From contig JAGAYF010000006.1 in assembly GCA_017940605.1 (NCBI GenBank), forward strand, positions 40,270 to 104,269: 64,000 nt of DNA, written 5' to 3'. Shown here one piece after another: positions 41,535 through 50,074 of the stretch (positions are counted from its first letter, which is position 1; every line of letters starts with the position of its first letter). The stretch comes from Bacteroidaceae bacterium (GTDB lineage Bacteria > Bacteroidota > Bacteroidia > Bacteroidales > Bacteroidaceae). The translations under genes and the position numbers were made by a program. The notes beneath the pieces were generated by a model that was not told the DNA's origin, did not search any database, and saw only the letters and a list, made by a program, of their open reading frames with translations.

Positions 41535-43340
41535 ATGAGACATTTTCGTTTTTTCCCCCTGTGTGTCATCCTCACCCTGCTTGCCCTCAGTTGGCAGCCA
41601 CTCATGGCCGAGCGCGTCCTGGTTACGGCCACCTACAAGGACAACACCATGCGCGACACGACCATCACCCTGCAGAAACAGCCTGACGGCGCACTGCGCT
41701 TCCAGTGGAAGCAGGAGGCACTGCGCAGCATCAAGTTCATGACCGTGCGGCCCGACTTCGCCCACGCGCTGCCGGGCGACAGCGGCTACTTCCTGCACCC
41801 CGACGGGCGCATGGTGAAGTTCCTGCCACGCGACCTGGACTACGACCTCAAGCTGAACCGCATGCCGCTGCCCATCTTCGGCCTGCAAACCCGCCGAGGC
41901 ACCTACATGGGCTACATCAAGGGGCTGCGCTTCGAGTCATGGCTGCACTCCGTGCTGAAAAACGGTGTCTACTCCTTTTATGTCAACCTGGAACTGGCCC
42001 ATGTCAATCCCTACGAGGACTACATCATCGACTTCTACCCCCTGAGGGGCAAGGATGCCACCTACAGCGGCATGGGGCGGCTCTACCGCAGGATGCAGCT
42101 GGAGAGCGGTGCGGTCATACCCCTCAGGGAGCGCATCAAGAACAACCCCACGCTGGCCTATGCCGTGCAGTCGCCGCTCATCCGCATACGCCAGGGATGG
42201 AAGCCCGTGCCCACGCCCGTCGTGGAGCAGACACCCGAGACTGAACCCCCGATGAAGGTGCGCGTCACCTTTGACCGCGTCAAGGACATCGTCAATGAGC
42301 TCAAGCGGCAGGGCATCCGCAAGGCCGACCTCACGCTTGTGGGATGGAATCACAAGGGCCACGACGGCCGCTTCCCCACACTGTTTCCCGTCGAGCCCAC
42401 CCTGGGCGGCGAGAAGAAGCTGAAGAGCGCCATACGCCATGCTCAGAAAAACGGCTACATGATAGCCGCCCACGTATGCAACAACGACAGCTACCGCATC
42501 TCACCCGACTGGGACGAGGCCGACGTTGCCAAGAACCCCGACGCCTCACTGTCCCACTACAAGGGGGCTGTGTACGGCTCGGGCAACATGTACAACCTGT
42601 GCTACCAGGCAAGTTTCCAAAAGTTCGTAGCCGAGAACAACCGACGCACCGCCGCGCTGGGATTCAAGGGCATGCACTACATTGATGTCATCTCCACCGT
42701 CCTGCCCACCGTGTGCTACGACCCCCACCACCCGCTGAACCGCAAGGAGGCCGCCCTGTGGGCCAACAAGCACCTGCAGGCGGGGCGCGACGCCTTTGGC
42801 GGCGTGTCGTCCGAGGGAGGCTACGACTTTGTGGCAGGCTCGCTGGACTATGCACTATACATCACGTTCAACCTGAACCAGGTTGACCACGACAGACTCA
42901 TAGATGACTACATCCCGCTGTGGCACATCGTCTACGACGGCATCATCATGAGCTGCCCAGGGTCGGCAGCCATCAACTACACCATCAAGAACCCCTCCGT
43001 CCGCCTGAAAGTCATCGAGTACGGCTGCCGCCCGTCCTTCTATTTCTATGCAGCCCACCGCGACGACGACAAAAACTGGATGGGTGACCAGCAGACCGAC
43101 CTGTTCTGCGCCACTGATGCCGAACTGCAGAACAGCGTGAGGGCCATACGCCAGGGATGGGACGACATACAGGCACTGGGCGACCTGCAACTGGAGTTCC
43201 TGGACGACCATCAGGAATTGATACCCCACGTATACCGTTCCACTTTCTCCAACGGAGCAGAGATTATCTGCAACTACACCGACACCCCCTTCACCTACAA
43301 GGGCCAGACCGTGGCTGCCCAGGACTGGAAGCGGTTCTGA
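41535..43340 (+). CDS. Secreted TIM-barrel glycosidase-like protein (DUF5696-like)
   Basis: 601 residues with a signal peptide (FFPLCVILTLLALSWQPLMAE). The N-terminal part is beta-rich. From about residue 220 a barrel-like enzymatic domain follows: VNELKRQGIRKADLTLVGWNHKGHDGRFPTLFPVEPTLGGEKKLKSAIRHAQKNGYMIAAHVCNND, GFKGMHYIDVIS (candidate acidic catalytic Asp) and FGGVSSEGGYDFVAG (candidate Glu). This pattern resembles the DUF5696 and GH101/GH129-like group, but I cannot place it firmly. Likely periplasmic glycan hydrolase. Transcribed alone; the repeat-rich gap and rlmN follow. Confidence 0.6.
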   Translation: MRHFRFFPLCVILTLLALSWQPLMAERVLVTATYKDNTMRDTTITLQKQPDGALRFQWKQEALRSIKFMTVRPDFAHALPGDSGYFLHPDGRMVKFLPRDLDYDLKLNRMPLPIFGLQTRRGTYMGYIKGLRFESWLHSVLKNGVYSFYVNLELAHVNPYEDYIIDFYPLRGKDATYSGMGRLYRRMQLESGAVIPLRERIKNNPTLAYAVQSPLIRIRQGWKPVPTPVVEQTPETEPPMKVRVTFDRVKDIVNELKRQGIRKADLTLVGWNHKGHDGRFPTLFPVEPTLGGEKKLKSAIRHAQKNGYMIAAHVCNNDSYRISPDWDEADVAKNPDASLSHYKGAVYGSGNMYNLCYQASFQKFVAENNRRTAALGFKGMHYIDVISTVLPTVCYDPHHPLNRKEAALWANKHLQAGRDAFGGVSSEGGYDFVAGSLDYALYITFNLNQVDHDRLIDDYIPLWHIVYDGIIMSCPGSAAINYTIKNPSVRLKVIEYGCRPSFYFYAAHRDDDKNWMGDQQTDLFCATDAELQNSVRAIRQGWDDIQALGDLQLEFLDDHQELIPHVYRSTFSNGAEIICNYTDTPFTYKGQTVAAQDWKRF

Positions 43341-43442
43341 CGGCCACCGACTGACCGACCGCCCATGGGGAGGAACTGCCGGAAAAGCGACATCCTTACC
43401 ATGGGACACCTACCCCTGTCCTGCCCGTCAGCGTCCTGCCTG

Positions 43443-43515
43443 CAAGGCGTGACAGGCCGGCCAACGCGGCCCAAGAAATTCTGCCCAAGGCGCAAAATCC
43501 GCACGAACAAGGCGC
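43443..43515 (-). repeat. 22-bp-period core array, locus D
   Basis: On the minus strand, cores GCGCCTTG (from 43515), GCGCCTTG (from 43493), GGCCGCGT (from 43471) and ACGCCTTG (from 43450) have spacings of 22, 22 and 21. The first two are preceded by TTTT. The core order and the 21-base last step are as in loci A and C. It lies between the glycosidase-like gene and rlmN, pointing against both; the remainder of that gap shows nothing but the rlmN promoter. Confidence 0.65.
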
Positions 43516-43603
43516 AAAATCATCAGGAAACCCCGAGCCCCATGCACGCGGCCCTGCACAGCGGGCAGGGGAAGCCTGCTTTTTTTGCGGAAAATGGAAA
43601 TTC

Positions 43604-43635
43604 TTTGCCTGCAAATGCTTAACTTTGCAGGTAAA
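43604..43635 (+). promoter_or_regulatory. rlmN promoter with 12-bp-arm palindrome
   Basis: -7 box TAACTTTG at 43620-43627. Inverted repeat TTTGCCTGCAAA (43604-43615) and TTTGCAGGTAAA (43624-43635; one mismatch) around TGCTTAAC. It matches the aguA promoter element (8202-8233) in all but two of 32 bases. Confidence 0.65.
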
Positions 43636-43647
43636 ACCAAGCTACGA

Positions 43648-44718
43648 ATGAAAAATCATGACGTCCTGCCCACCCTGTCGGGCATGACCCTGCAGGAACT
43701 GCAAGGCGTGGCCCTTGACATGGGGCTGCCCAAGTTTACGGGCAAGCAGCTGGCCCAATGGCTGTATGCCAAGCAGGTGACAGCCATTGACGAAATGACC
43801 AACCTGTCAAAGGAGGCACGCACGCGCCTGGCCGGGAAGTTCCAGCTGGGCCGCCGCCCTGCGCTCAGGCGATGGGTGTCGAGGGACGGCACAGTGAAGT
43901 ACCTGTTTCCCACCCAGAGCGGCCATCAGGTGGAGTCCGTCTTCATTCCCACCGAGGAGCGCGGCACGCTGTGCGTGTCGTCGCAGGTGGGCTGCCGCAT
44001 GGGCTGCCAGTTCTGCATGACGGGAAGGCAGGGCCTGCAAGCCCAGCTGACGGCGGCCGACATTCTGAACCAAATATACAGCCTGCCCGAGTTCAGCCGG
44101 CTTACCAACGTGGTCTTCATGGGCCAGGGCGAGCCCTTTGACAACCTGGATGCCGTGCTGCGCGCCTGTGAGATACTGACCTCGCCCTACGGGCTGGCCT
44201 GGAGTCCCAAGCGCATCACCGTGTCCACCGTGGGCCACCAGAAGGGGCTGCGCCGCTTCCTGAACGAGAGCCAGTGCAACGTGGCCATCAGCCTGCACTT
44301 TGCCATTCCCGAGGAGCGCGCCCAGTGGATGCCCGCCCAAAAGGCATGGCCCATTGAAAAGACCGTGCAGATGCTCAAGGAGTACGACTTCTGCCGCGAG
44401 GACGAGGAGACGGGCGGCCACCTGGGCGCCAAGCAGCGGCGGCTCTCGTTTGAATACATCGTGTTCAAGGACCTGAACGACTCGCGCAAGCACAGCGACT
44501 CCATCGTGCGGCTGCTTCAGGGACTGGACTGCCGCGTGAACCTCATTCCCTTCCACTCCATCCCCGACAGTCCGTTCCGCGCCGCCCCCGAGGTGAAAAT
44601 GAAGATGATGCGCGACTACCTGACCCAGCATGGGCTGTTCAGCATGCTCAGGGCATCGCGCGGCGAGGACATCATGGCGGCCTGCGGCCTGCTCAGCACG
44701 CTCGAGGACAAGGCATGA
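43648..44718 (+). CDS. rlmN: 23S rRNA (adenine2503-C2) methyltransferase
   Basis: Radical-SAM enzyme that methylates A2503 of 23S rRNA (and A37 of some tRNAs). 356 residues. 4Fe-4S motif CRMGCQFC, preceded by RGTLCVSSQVG; VFMGQGEPFDNLDAVL; ISLHFAIPEERAQWMPAQK; catalytic C-terminal Cys in SRGEDIMAACGLL. The frame opens at 43585 but the promoter lies within it, so the ATG at 43648 (MKNHDVLPTLSGMTLQEL) was chosen. It is followed 60 bases later by pdxA, probably on the same transcript. Confidence 0.94.
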   Translation: MKNHDVLPTLSGMTLQELQGVALDMGLPKFTGKQLAQWLYAKQVTAIDEMTNLSKEARTRLAGKFQLGRRPALRRWVSRDGTVKYLFPTQSGHQVESVFIPTEERGTLCVSSQVGCRMGCQFCMTGRQGLQAQLTAADILNQIYSLPEFSRLTNVVFMGQGEPFDNLDAVLRACEILTSPYGLAWSPKRITVSTVGHQKGLRRFLNESQCNVAISLHFAIPEERAQWMPAQKAWPIEKTVQMLKEYDFCREDEETGGHLGAKQRRLSFEYIVFKDLNDSRKHSDSIVRLLQGLDCRVNLIPFHSIPDSPFRAAPEVKMKMMRDYLTQHGLFSMLRASRGEDIMAACGLLSTLEDKA

Positions 44719-44778
44719 CGGGCGGAGACACCACACTGACTGAACCATACACACCGACAACCATCAACCAACAAGAAC

Positions 44779-45855
44779 ATGGATAACAAAAAGATTCGCA
44801 TAGGCATTACACACGGCGACATTTGCGGCGTGGGCTACGAGGTCATCCTGAAGACCTTTGCCGACCCCGCGATGTGCGACCTGTGCATTCCCATTGTATA
44901 CGGCTCGCCGCGCGCAGCCACCTACCACCGCAAGATGATGGACCTGACCACCAACTTTACCCTCGTCGAGAAAGCCGCCGACGCGCAGTCGGGGCGGCTG
45001 AACATGGTCACATGTTTCGACGAGGAAGTCAAGATTACCCCGGGCCACGCCAGCCCCGACTGCGGCCACGCCGCCCTGCTCTCGCTGCGCAAGGCCGTGG
45101 AAGACTGCAAGAACGGCGAGATAGATGCCCTGGTGACAGCCCCCATCAACAAGGCCGTCATGCACGGCAACGAGTTTCCCTTCACGGGACACACGGAATA
45201 CCTGGAGCAAGAGTTCGGCGGCAAGTCATTGATGATACTCATGAATCCCCTCATGCGCGTGGCCCTCGTCACTACGCACCTGCCATTGCGCGAAGTGCCG
45301 CAGGCCATTACGCAGGAAAGGATCATGGAGAAAGCCGAGCTGTTCTACCAGGCACTTCTCAAGGACTTCTCCGTGTCGTGTCCGCGCATTGCCGTGCTTT
45401 CCCTGAACCCCCACTGCGGCGACGGCGGCCTGCTGGGCAAGGAAGAGGAGGAAGTCATCAGTCCCGCCGTCAGTGCCCTGCAGGACAAGGGATTGCAGTG
45501 CTACGGCCCGTATGCCGCCGACGGATTCTTTGGCAGCGGCCTGTACAAGAAGTTTGACGGCATCCTGGCCATGTACCACGACCAGGGGTTGGCCCCGTTC
45601 AAGGCCCTTTGCAACAACGACGGCGTGAACTACACGGCAGGGCTGGCCGCCGTGCGCACATCACCCGCCCACGGCACGGCATTCGACATTGCCGGCAAGG
45701 GCATTGCCGACGAAAACTCGTTCCGCCAGGCCGTCTACCAGGCCATCGACGTCTTTCACAACCGCAGGAACTATGAGGAAGCGGCAGCCAACCCGCTCAA
45801 GGTCGTGCAGCGCGAAAACAAGAACAAGCACTCCAACAGGGAACAGATAGAATAA
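44779..45855 (+). CDS. pdxA: 4-hydroxythreonine-4-phosphate dehydrogenase
   Basis: NAD-dependent oxidation step of the DXP-dependent pyridoxal phosphate pathway. 358 residues. Motifs are IGITHGDICGVGYEVILK (usually GDPAGIGPE), LVTAPINKAVM, FTGHTEYLEQ, VALVTTHLPLREVP, LSLNPHCGDGGLLGKEE and MYHDQGLAPFKAL. The C-terminal 20 residues are a charged tail (ENKNKHSNREQIE). It is followed 20 bases later by the nucleotidyltransferase cassette, with which it may be co-transcribed. Confidence 0.94.
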   Translation: MDNKKIRIGITHGDICGVGYEVILKTFADPAMCDLCIPIVYGSPRAATYHRKMMDLTTNFTLVEKAADAQSGRLNMVTCFDEEVKITPGHASPDCGHAALLSLRKAVEDCKNGEIDALVTAPINKAVMHGNEFPFTGHTEYLEQEFGGKSLMILMNPLMRVALVTTHLPLREVPQAITQERIMEKAELFYQALLKDFSVSCPRIAVLSLNPHCGDGGLLGKEEEEVISPAVSALQDKGLQCYGPYAADGFFGSGLYKKFDGILAMYHDQGLAPFKALCNNDGVNYTAGLAAVRTSPAHGTAFDIAGKGIADENSFRQAVYQAIDVFHNRRNYEEAAANPLKVVQRENKNKHSNREQIE

Positions 45856-45875
45856 CACTCCCGACGGCAGCACGC

Positions 45876-46604
45876 ATGAAGTTTGCCATCATTGCAGCTG
45901 GTGAGGGCTCGCGCCTGAAAAGCGAGGGCATCAAGACAGACAAACCACTCATTTGCCTGCAGGGCGAACCCATGATGCACCGGCTCATGCGCATTTTCAG
46001 GCAGGAAGGAGCCGAGGAAATCGTCATGATTGTCAACGAGGAAATGCCGCAGGTCGCAGCCTATGCTGAAGACATGCGGACGACGCTGGCCCAGGAGGGG
46101 TGCAGGCTGACGATTGTCGTGAAAAGCACGCCCAGTTCCATGCACAGCCTGTATGAAATAAGTCCCTACCTGAGGGACGACCGCTTCTGCCTGACGACGG
46201 TGGACACTATTTTCAGCGAGACCGACTTTTCGAGCTACATGCAGGCTTTCCGCCAGGACACTGACGGGGACGGCTGCATGGGAGTGACCGACTACATTGA
46301 CGATGAAAAGCCGCTCTACGTAGGAACGGACGAGGAGATGAACATTACAGGCTTCTATGACACGGCCGACCGCGACTGCCGATTCATTTCGGGCGGCATC
46401 TATGGTTTGCATCCCAATTGCCTGACCTCTTTGGGGCGATGCATACGCACCGGGCAGCACCGCATGCGCAATTTTCAGCGGCAGCTGGTGGCCGACGGGA
46501 TGCGGCTCAAGGCCTATGCCTTTCCCAAAATCCTTGACATTGACCACGCCACCGACATTGCCAAGGCCGAGACGTTTCTTCAAACCCACCCCCACTCTTC
46601 ATGA
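45876..46604 (+). CDS. Sugar/polyol-phosphate nucleotidyltransferase-like protein
   Basis: 242 residues of the NTP_transferase fold. MKFAIIAAGEGSRLKSEGIKTDKPLICLQGEPMM carries the nucleotide-binding loop, FCLTTVDTIFSE the metal-binding Asp region, and FISGGIYGLHP the sugar site. There is no C-terminal beta-helix, so it is a short form like inositol-1-phosphate cytidylyltransferases. Its stop overlaps the start of the next gene (ATGA). With the downstream ATP-grasp and CDP-alcohol phosphotransferase it could make a CDP-activated head group; this is inference. Confidence 0.78.
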   Translation: MKFAIIAAGEGSRLKSEGIKTDKPLICLQGEPMMHRLMRIFRQEGAEEIVMIVNEEMPQVAAYAEDMRTTLAQEGCRLTIVVKSTPSSMHSLYEISPYLRDDRFCLTTVDTIFSETDFSSYMQAFRQDTDGDGCMGVTDYIDDEKPLYVGTDEEMNITGFYDTADRDCRFISGGIYGLHPNCLTSLGRCIRTGQHRMRNFQRQLVADGMRLKAYAFPKILDIDHATDIAKAETFLQTHPHSS

Positions 46605-47455
46605 CAAGCATACTGGGCATCCTGCGCGACAGAAAGTACTCACCGTACTCAAACGACCTAAGCATCATGCAGGCCGTGGCGGAAGTGCTGCAACGGGCCG
46701 GCAGGACGGTGCGGCTGACCGAAGAATCGGACATACAGGATGGGGACGCCCATGTTTCGGCCGTTTTCTCCATGGCACGCGGTCGACAGGCCTTGCAACG
46801 GCTGATGCAATGGCAGCAGAAACATGGGACGACGGTCATCAATCCTCCCCAAGGGGTCATGAACTGCGGCCGCATGGAGGCCTATGAAATCCTGTCGCAA
46901 CAGGGCATTCCCATTGCCCCCTACACAGAAATACCAACGCAAGGACAACTGCCCAAAGGCCTGCCCTACCCCTGCTGGCTGAAACGCGCCGATGCCTCAA
47001 GCCAGGAGCAGGATGACGTAGCCTTTGTAGAGGATGCCATACAGTTGGAGCAGCACATCCAACAGATGCAGGCACGGGGCATCGGCCGCATGGTGGCCTG
47101 CAAGCATGTGGCGGGCGACCTCATCAAGTTCTACGGCGTGGCGGGTACGCCTTTCTTCCATTGGTACTACCCCACCGCCGATTCCCAGGGACACAGCAAA
47201 TTTGGATGGGAACGGCACAACGGGGAAATTCACAGATTCCCCTTTGACACAGAAGCCCTGCACGGCATGGCCGACCGCGCAGCGCGCGCCACCCAATGCC
47301 CCGTCTACGGCGGAGACTGCATTGCCGACGGCAATGGCGTGCTTCACATCATCGATTTCAATGACTGGCCCAGCTTCAGGCCCTGCATCGAACCAGCAGC
47401 GCAGGCCATTGCCAGCCTCATCCTGCATAAGACAAAAAAGACATGGACAAGCTGA
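46601..47455 (+). CDS. ATP-grasp domain protein
   Basis: 284 residues. ATP-grasp features are YPCWLKRADASSQEQDDVAFVED (ATP-binding Lys), MVACKHVAGDLIKFYGV and the metal-binding end GGDCIADGNGVLHIIDFNDWPSFRPC. The N-terminus resembles a preATP-grasp fold (MTSILGILRDRKYSPYSNDLSIMQAVAEVL). ATP-grasp enzymes either ligate carboxylates to amines or phosphorylate polyols; the DFNDWPSF end is similar to RimK- and inositol-kinase-type members. It overlaps both neighbours by 4 and 13 bases, so translation is coupled. Confidence 0.75.
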   Translation: MTSILGILRDRKYSPYSNDLSIMQAVAEVLQRAGRTVRLTEESDIQDGDAHVSAVFSMARGRQALQRLMQWQQKHGTTVINPPQGVMNCGRMEAYEILSQQGIPIAPYTEIPTQGQLPKGLPYPCWLKRADASSQEQDDVAFVEDAIQLEQHIQQMQARGIGRMVACKHVAGDLIKFYGVAGTPFFHWYYPTADSQGHSKFGWERHNGEIHRFPFDTEALHGMADRAARATQCPVYGGDCIADGNGVLHIIDFNDWPSFRPCIEPAAQAIASLILHKTKKTWTS

Positions 47456-48381
47456 AAGACAGAATCGCGTCTACATTCAAGAGCAGCGACACCGAAGAGT
47501 GGATTGACGTACACTACACGCGCCCTATTGGTTTCCTGTGGGCGCAATGCTTCAACCATTTCGGCATACACCCCAACGTCGTCACCATCCTGTCCATCAT
47601 ACTGGGAATAGGGGCGGGATACATGTTCTGTTACAGCGACCTGCTTCACAACCTGCTGGGAGTGTTCCTTCTGTCCTGGGCCAATATCTATGACAGCACC
47701 GACGGACAATTGGCACGTATGAGCGGGAAAAAGACACGCTGGGGAAGAATACTGGACGGCTTTGCAGGCGACGTGTGGTTCTTCTGCATCTACCTTGCCC
47801 TGTGCCTGCGACTGTACAATCAGGACATTCCCCTCACCCACCAGCGCTGGGGCATCCTTATTTTCGTGGCTGCCGCTCTGTGTGGTATTGTCTTCCACGC
47901 CCGTCAAGCCCGGCTGGCCGACTATTACCGCAACATCCACCTCTTTTTCCTGAGAGAGAACGCCAGCGAGCTGGACAGTTCCCGACAACAGCAGAGCCAA
48001 CTGGACAACACACCCAGAAAAGGACATTTTTGGTGGCGCGTGTTCCTGTGGTTCTACATTGGCTACACCAAAGCGCAGGAGAGGGCCACGCCACAGTTCC
48101 AAAAACTCTATTGCGAGCTACAAAACCGCTATCCCAACGGCTTGCCCGAGAAACTGCGCCAAGATTTCAGGCAACAAAGTTTACCCCTGATGAAATGGGC
48201 CAACGCACTCACCTTCAACTTGCGCGCATTATGCCTTTATGCCTGCTGCCTGCTGGACATCCCTTGGCTTTACCTGCTGATTGAAGCCGTTCCCTTCACC
48301 ATCATAGCCGCATGGATGCACCGCCGCCACGAAACCATCTGCCAACTGACGCTCAACAACATCCTTGCAGGGAAATACTGA
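47443..48381 (+). CDS. CDP-alcohol phosphotransferase family membrane enzyme
   Basis: 312 residues with several membrane helices. The signature DSTDGQLARMSGKKTRWGRILDGFAGD corresponds to D-G-x2-A-R-x8-G-x3-D-x3-D of the family, except that the last two Asp are four residues apart rather than three. The enzyme should transfer a phospho-alcohol from a CDP donor to a lipid or polyol acceptor in the inner membrane. The middle segment HFFLRENASELDSSRQQQSQLDNT is a long soluble insertion. Third gene of the coupled cassette. Product unknown. Confidence 0.82.
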   Translation: MDKLKDRIASTFKSSDTEEWIDVHYTRPIGFLWAQCFNHFGIHPNVVTILSIILGIGAGYMFCYSDLLHNLLGVFLLSWANIYDSTDGQLARMSGKKTRWGRILDGFAGDVWFFCIYLALCLRLYNQDIPLTHQRWGILIFVAAALCGIVFHARQARLADYYRNIHLFFLRENASELDSSRQQQSQLDNTPRKGHFWWRVFLWFYIGYTKAQERATPQFQKLYCELQNRYPNGLPEKLRQDFRQQSLPLMKWANALTFNLRALCLYACCLLDIPWLYLLIEAVPFTIIAAWMHRRHETICQLTLNNILAGKY

Positions 48382-48571
48382 ACGGACCATCGCCCTTTGC
48401 TCGGGAAAAATGGTTTCAGAAACCGCCAAAGGGGCAATTTGCCTGCCGAGTAGCCCTTAATAGGTATTGAATACTGGTCGTGACAAGGAATCATGTCCAC
48501 GGGCGTACCTACATCTTATGATTTTTTCCAAAAACCGAAAAACTAGCCCGCACCCTGTCCTGTCTTTTTGC

Positions 48572-48579
48572 TACTTTTG
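48572..48579 (+). promoter_or_regulatory. -7 box TACTTTTG for the 48621 lipoprotein
   Basis: TAnnTTTG match 41 bases before the ATG at 48621. Confidence 0.6.
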
Positions 48580-48620
48580 CCCATCGAAACAGTACGCATT
48601 AAACCTTCATTTCTGTAAAC

Positions 48621-49133
48621 ATGAATAAACTTTTCTTCTTCCTCGCACTGATTGGAATATTCCTCCTGCATTCATGCAACGAGAAAGACCATGATACTAT
48701 CTTATGCGACCGTTTTCTATATGTATTCAACGATGAAGATCTGGAACAACATCTCTGTACCGGAGACAGCGTTGTCATTACATCCATAAGACCATTCGAA
48801 GTATGGTACATGACGGCCTTCATGACAAATGAGGGAGTAAAGCAGGTCAACTATTTTAATGAGAAAGCAAAAGAGGAATTGAACATACATTACCCCCTAT
48901 TCCCTAGTAAAGAGGCCATGCCAGAACTGACAGGCGAACAGACCGCACGACTTCAGTGGCTTTGCATACAACACCCCACCGACTCGACATTGATACTCAT
49001 GGCTGACAATGAATCCGACAAAAGAGATATCATTATCATTGAGACAATGCCTTTCAAATCAGCCAAAGAAAAAGGAGGATTGCGTTTCAAGGCATCCATC
49101 AAATGCCATTTCGAAGACAACGGCAGTATATAA
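48621..49133 (+). CDS. Lipoprotein of unknown function
   Basis: 170 residues with a type II signal (FFFLALIGIFLLHSC). The mature domain is mixed alpha/beta (CDRFLYVFNDEDLEQHLCTGDSVVITSIRPFEVWYMTAFMTNEG, then LILMADNESDKRDIIIIETMPF). No family recognised. Composition is more A+T-rich than the upstream cassette. The start sequence ATGAATAAACTT resembles the short ATGAATAAGCTC at 49338 in the next transcript. Confidence 0.7.
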   Translation: MNKLFFFLALIGIFLLHSCNEKDHDTILCDRFLYVFNDEDLEQHLCTGDSVVITSIRPFEVWYMTAFMTNEGVKQVNYFNEKAKEELNIHYPLFPSKEAMPELTGEQTARLQWLCIQHPTDSTLILMADNESDKRDIIIIETMPFKSAKEKGGLRFKASIKCHFEDNGSI

Positions 49134-49285
49134 ACAGACAGACTCACCCACTGGCATGACCACTGCGTCTGCCAAATGTATTCCTTTCTTTCGGTCTATC
49201 ACACAAACCGCGACAAAATCATGGCAATTCATGCCATTTCCTAAAAAAGCGGATAGTAACTGATACGCCCTATTCCTCTTTTCAC

Positions 49286-49293
49286 TACTTTTG
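49286..49293 (+). promoter_or_regulatory. -7 box TACTTTTG for a short transcript
   Basis: TAnnTTTG match followed by CGTCGTGGG. No normal gene follows before the terminator at 49410. Confidence 0.55.
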
Positions 49294-49296
49294 CGT

Positions 49297-49450
49297 CGTG
49301 GGAAAAGGAGGTTCTTTTCATTTTCACACAGAGAACATGAATAAGCTCATTTAATTATGTTGTGGCTGTTCTCTTATTACATAAACAATCACCTTTAAGC
49401 AAACGGTTTCTTTCGGTGCGACACAGAAATGCCGCACCGAAAGTTTATAT
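49297..49450 (+). ncRNA. Candidate small transcript or tiny-peptide mRNA
   Basis: Promoter at 49286, an AAAAGGAGG ribosome-binding-like sequence near 49302-49310, two very short frames (MNKLI at 49338; MLWLFSYYINNHL, 13 residues, from about 49357) and a terminator at 49410-49447. The total is about 150 bases. The 13-residue hydrophobic peptide could be a small membrane peptide, but a purely regulatory RNA is equally possible. The rest of the gap 49134-49535 shows nothing else. Confidence 0.35.
49410..49447 (+). terminator. Terminator of the short transcript
   Basis: Perfect 11-bp stem (49410-49420 with 49433-49443), 12-base loop, then TTTATAT. Confidence 0.75.
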
Positions 49451-49535
49451 GACAATCTCCGCACAGAAAAATATCATGCATAACACCACTATCGGCTGAG
49501 GAAAGCAAGTAAGATTTTGAAAAGCTACAAAGGAA

Positions 49536-49739
49536 TTAACGGCGGCGATTCCGAAGATAAGTAGCATTATCGGGAGTTCCTGCCACAATGAGCATGGCAA
49601 AAAAGGACACAAAAGAGATGATGCCCAACCACGCCAAACTAGCATAGAATCCTGCATACACACTGACTACAAAAGCAGCAAAGGATACTACAAAAGTCAA
49701 CAACGACACAGTAGCCAATATGCTTTTAATACCTTTCAT
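49536..49739 (-). CDS. Small two-helix membrane protein (67 aa)
   Basis: MKGIKSILATVSLLTFVVSFAAFVVSVYAGF and ASLAWLGIISFVSFFAMLIVAGT are two membrane helices, with the C-terminal tail NATYLRNRRR probably facing the cytosol. The longest frame starts at 49859, but a TATATTTG -7 box (49744-49751) lies directly before the ATG at 49739. That would give a leader of at most a few bases or none. Function unknown. Confidence 0.55.
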   Translation of the reverse strand: MKGIKSILATVSLLTFVVSFAAFVVSVYAGFYASLAWLGIISFVSFFAMLIVAGTPDNATYLRNRRR

Positions 49740-49743
49740 ACTG

Positions 49744-49751
49744 CAAATATA
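49744..49751 (-). promoter_or_regulatory. -7 box TATATTTG abutting a start codon
   Basis: TAnnTTTG on the minus strand ends only four bases before the ATG at 49739, suggesting a leaderless or near-leaderless mRNA. Confidence 0.45.
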
Positions 49752-49865
49752 CAAATAAAAATGGAATAAGCCATTCGCGTCTTCAAGACAAAGAATCCTA
49801 CATCCATCTGAAACAACTTCCCATGCCCACGCAAGAAATAGTTCAATACGTCCTGGCATATCTCC

Positions 49866-50024
49866 GTGCAGGTACTGAAAGAAAAACTCGGAGAACTCTT
49901 CGCCGAAGTCTTTTGGCGCAAGGCGAATGCAGAGAAACTTGTTTCTATGCTGAGCCGCAACCCAAAAGTCCGTAAAGAATTTTCGGGACTGTTCGACAAC
50001 TTAACCCGCCGCGAATGCGGTTAG
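49866..50024 (+). pseudogene. Gene fragment, copy 1 (EVFWRKAN...RECG)
   Basis: A 52-codon remnant (frame from GTG 49866) reading VQVLKEKLGELFAEVFWRKANAEKLVSMLSRNPKVRKEFSGLFDNLTRRECG. An in-frame stop lies just upstream of about 49845 and no promoter is visible. The stretch 49905-49980 is nearly the same as 50668-50745 in the second fragment. It looks like the 3' end of a lost gene. Confidence 0.5.
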
Positions 50025-50040
50025 TTCTCTACGCATTTTG

Positions 50041-50048
50041 TAAATTTG
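50041..50048 (+). promoter_or_regulatory. -7 box TAAATTTG for the 50075 gene
   Basis: TAnnTTTG followed by CATCGTCAAA; TTTGCATCGTCAAA (50045-50058) is shared with the dapF promoter. Confidence 0.55.
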
Positions 50049-50074
50049 CATCGTCAAACATAAAAACACATATT

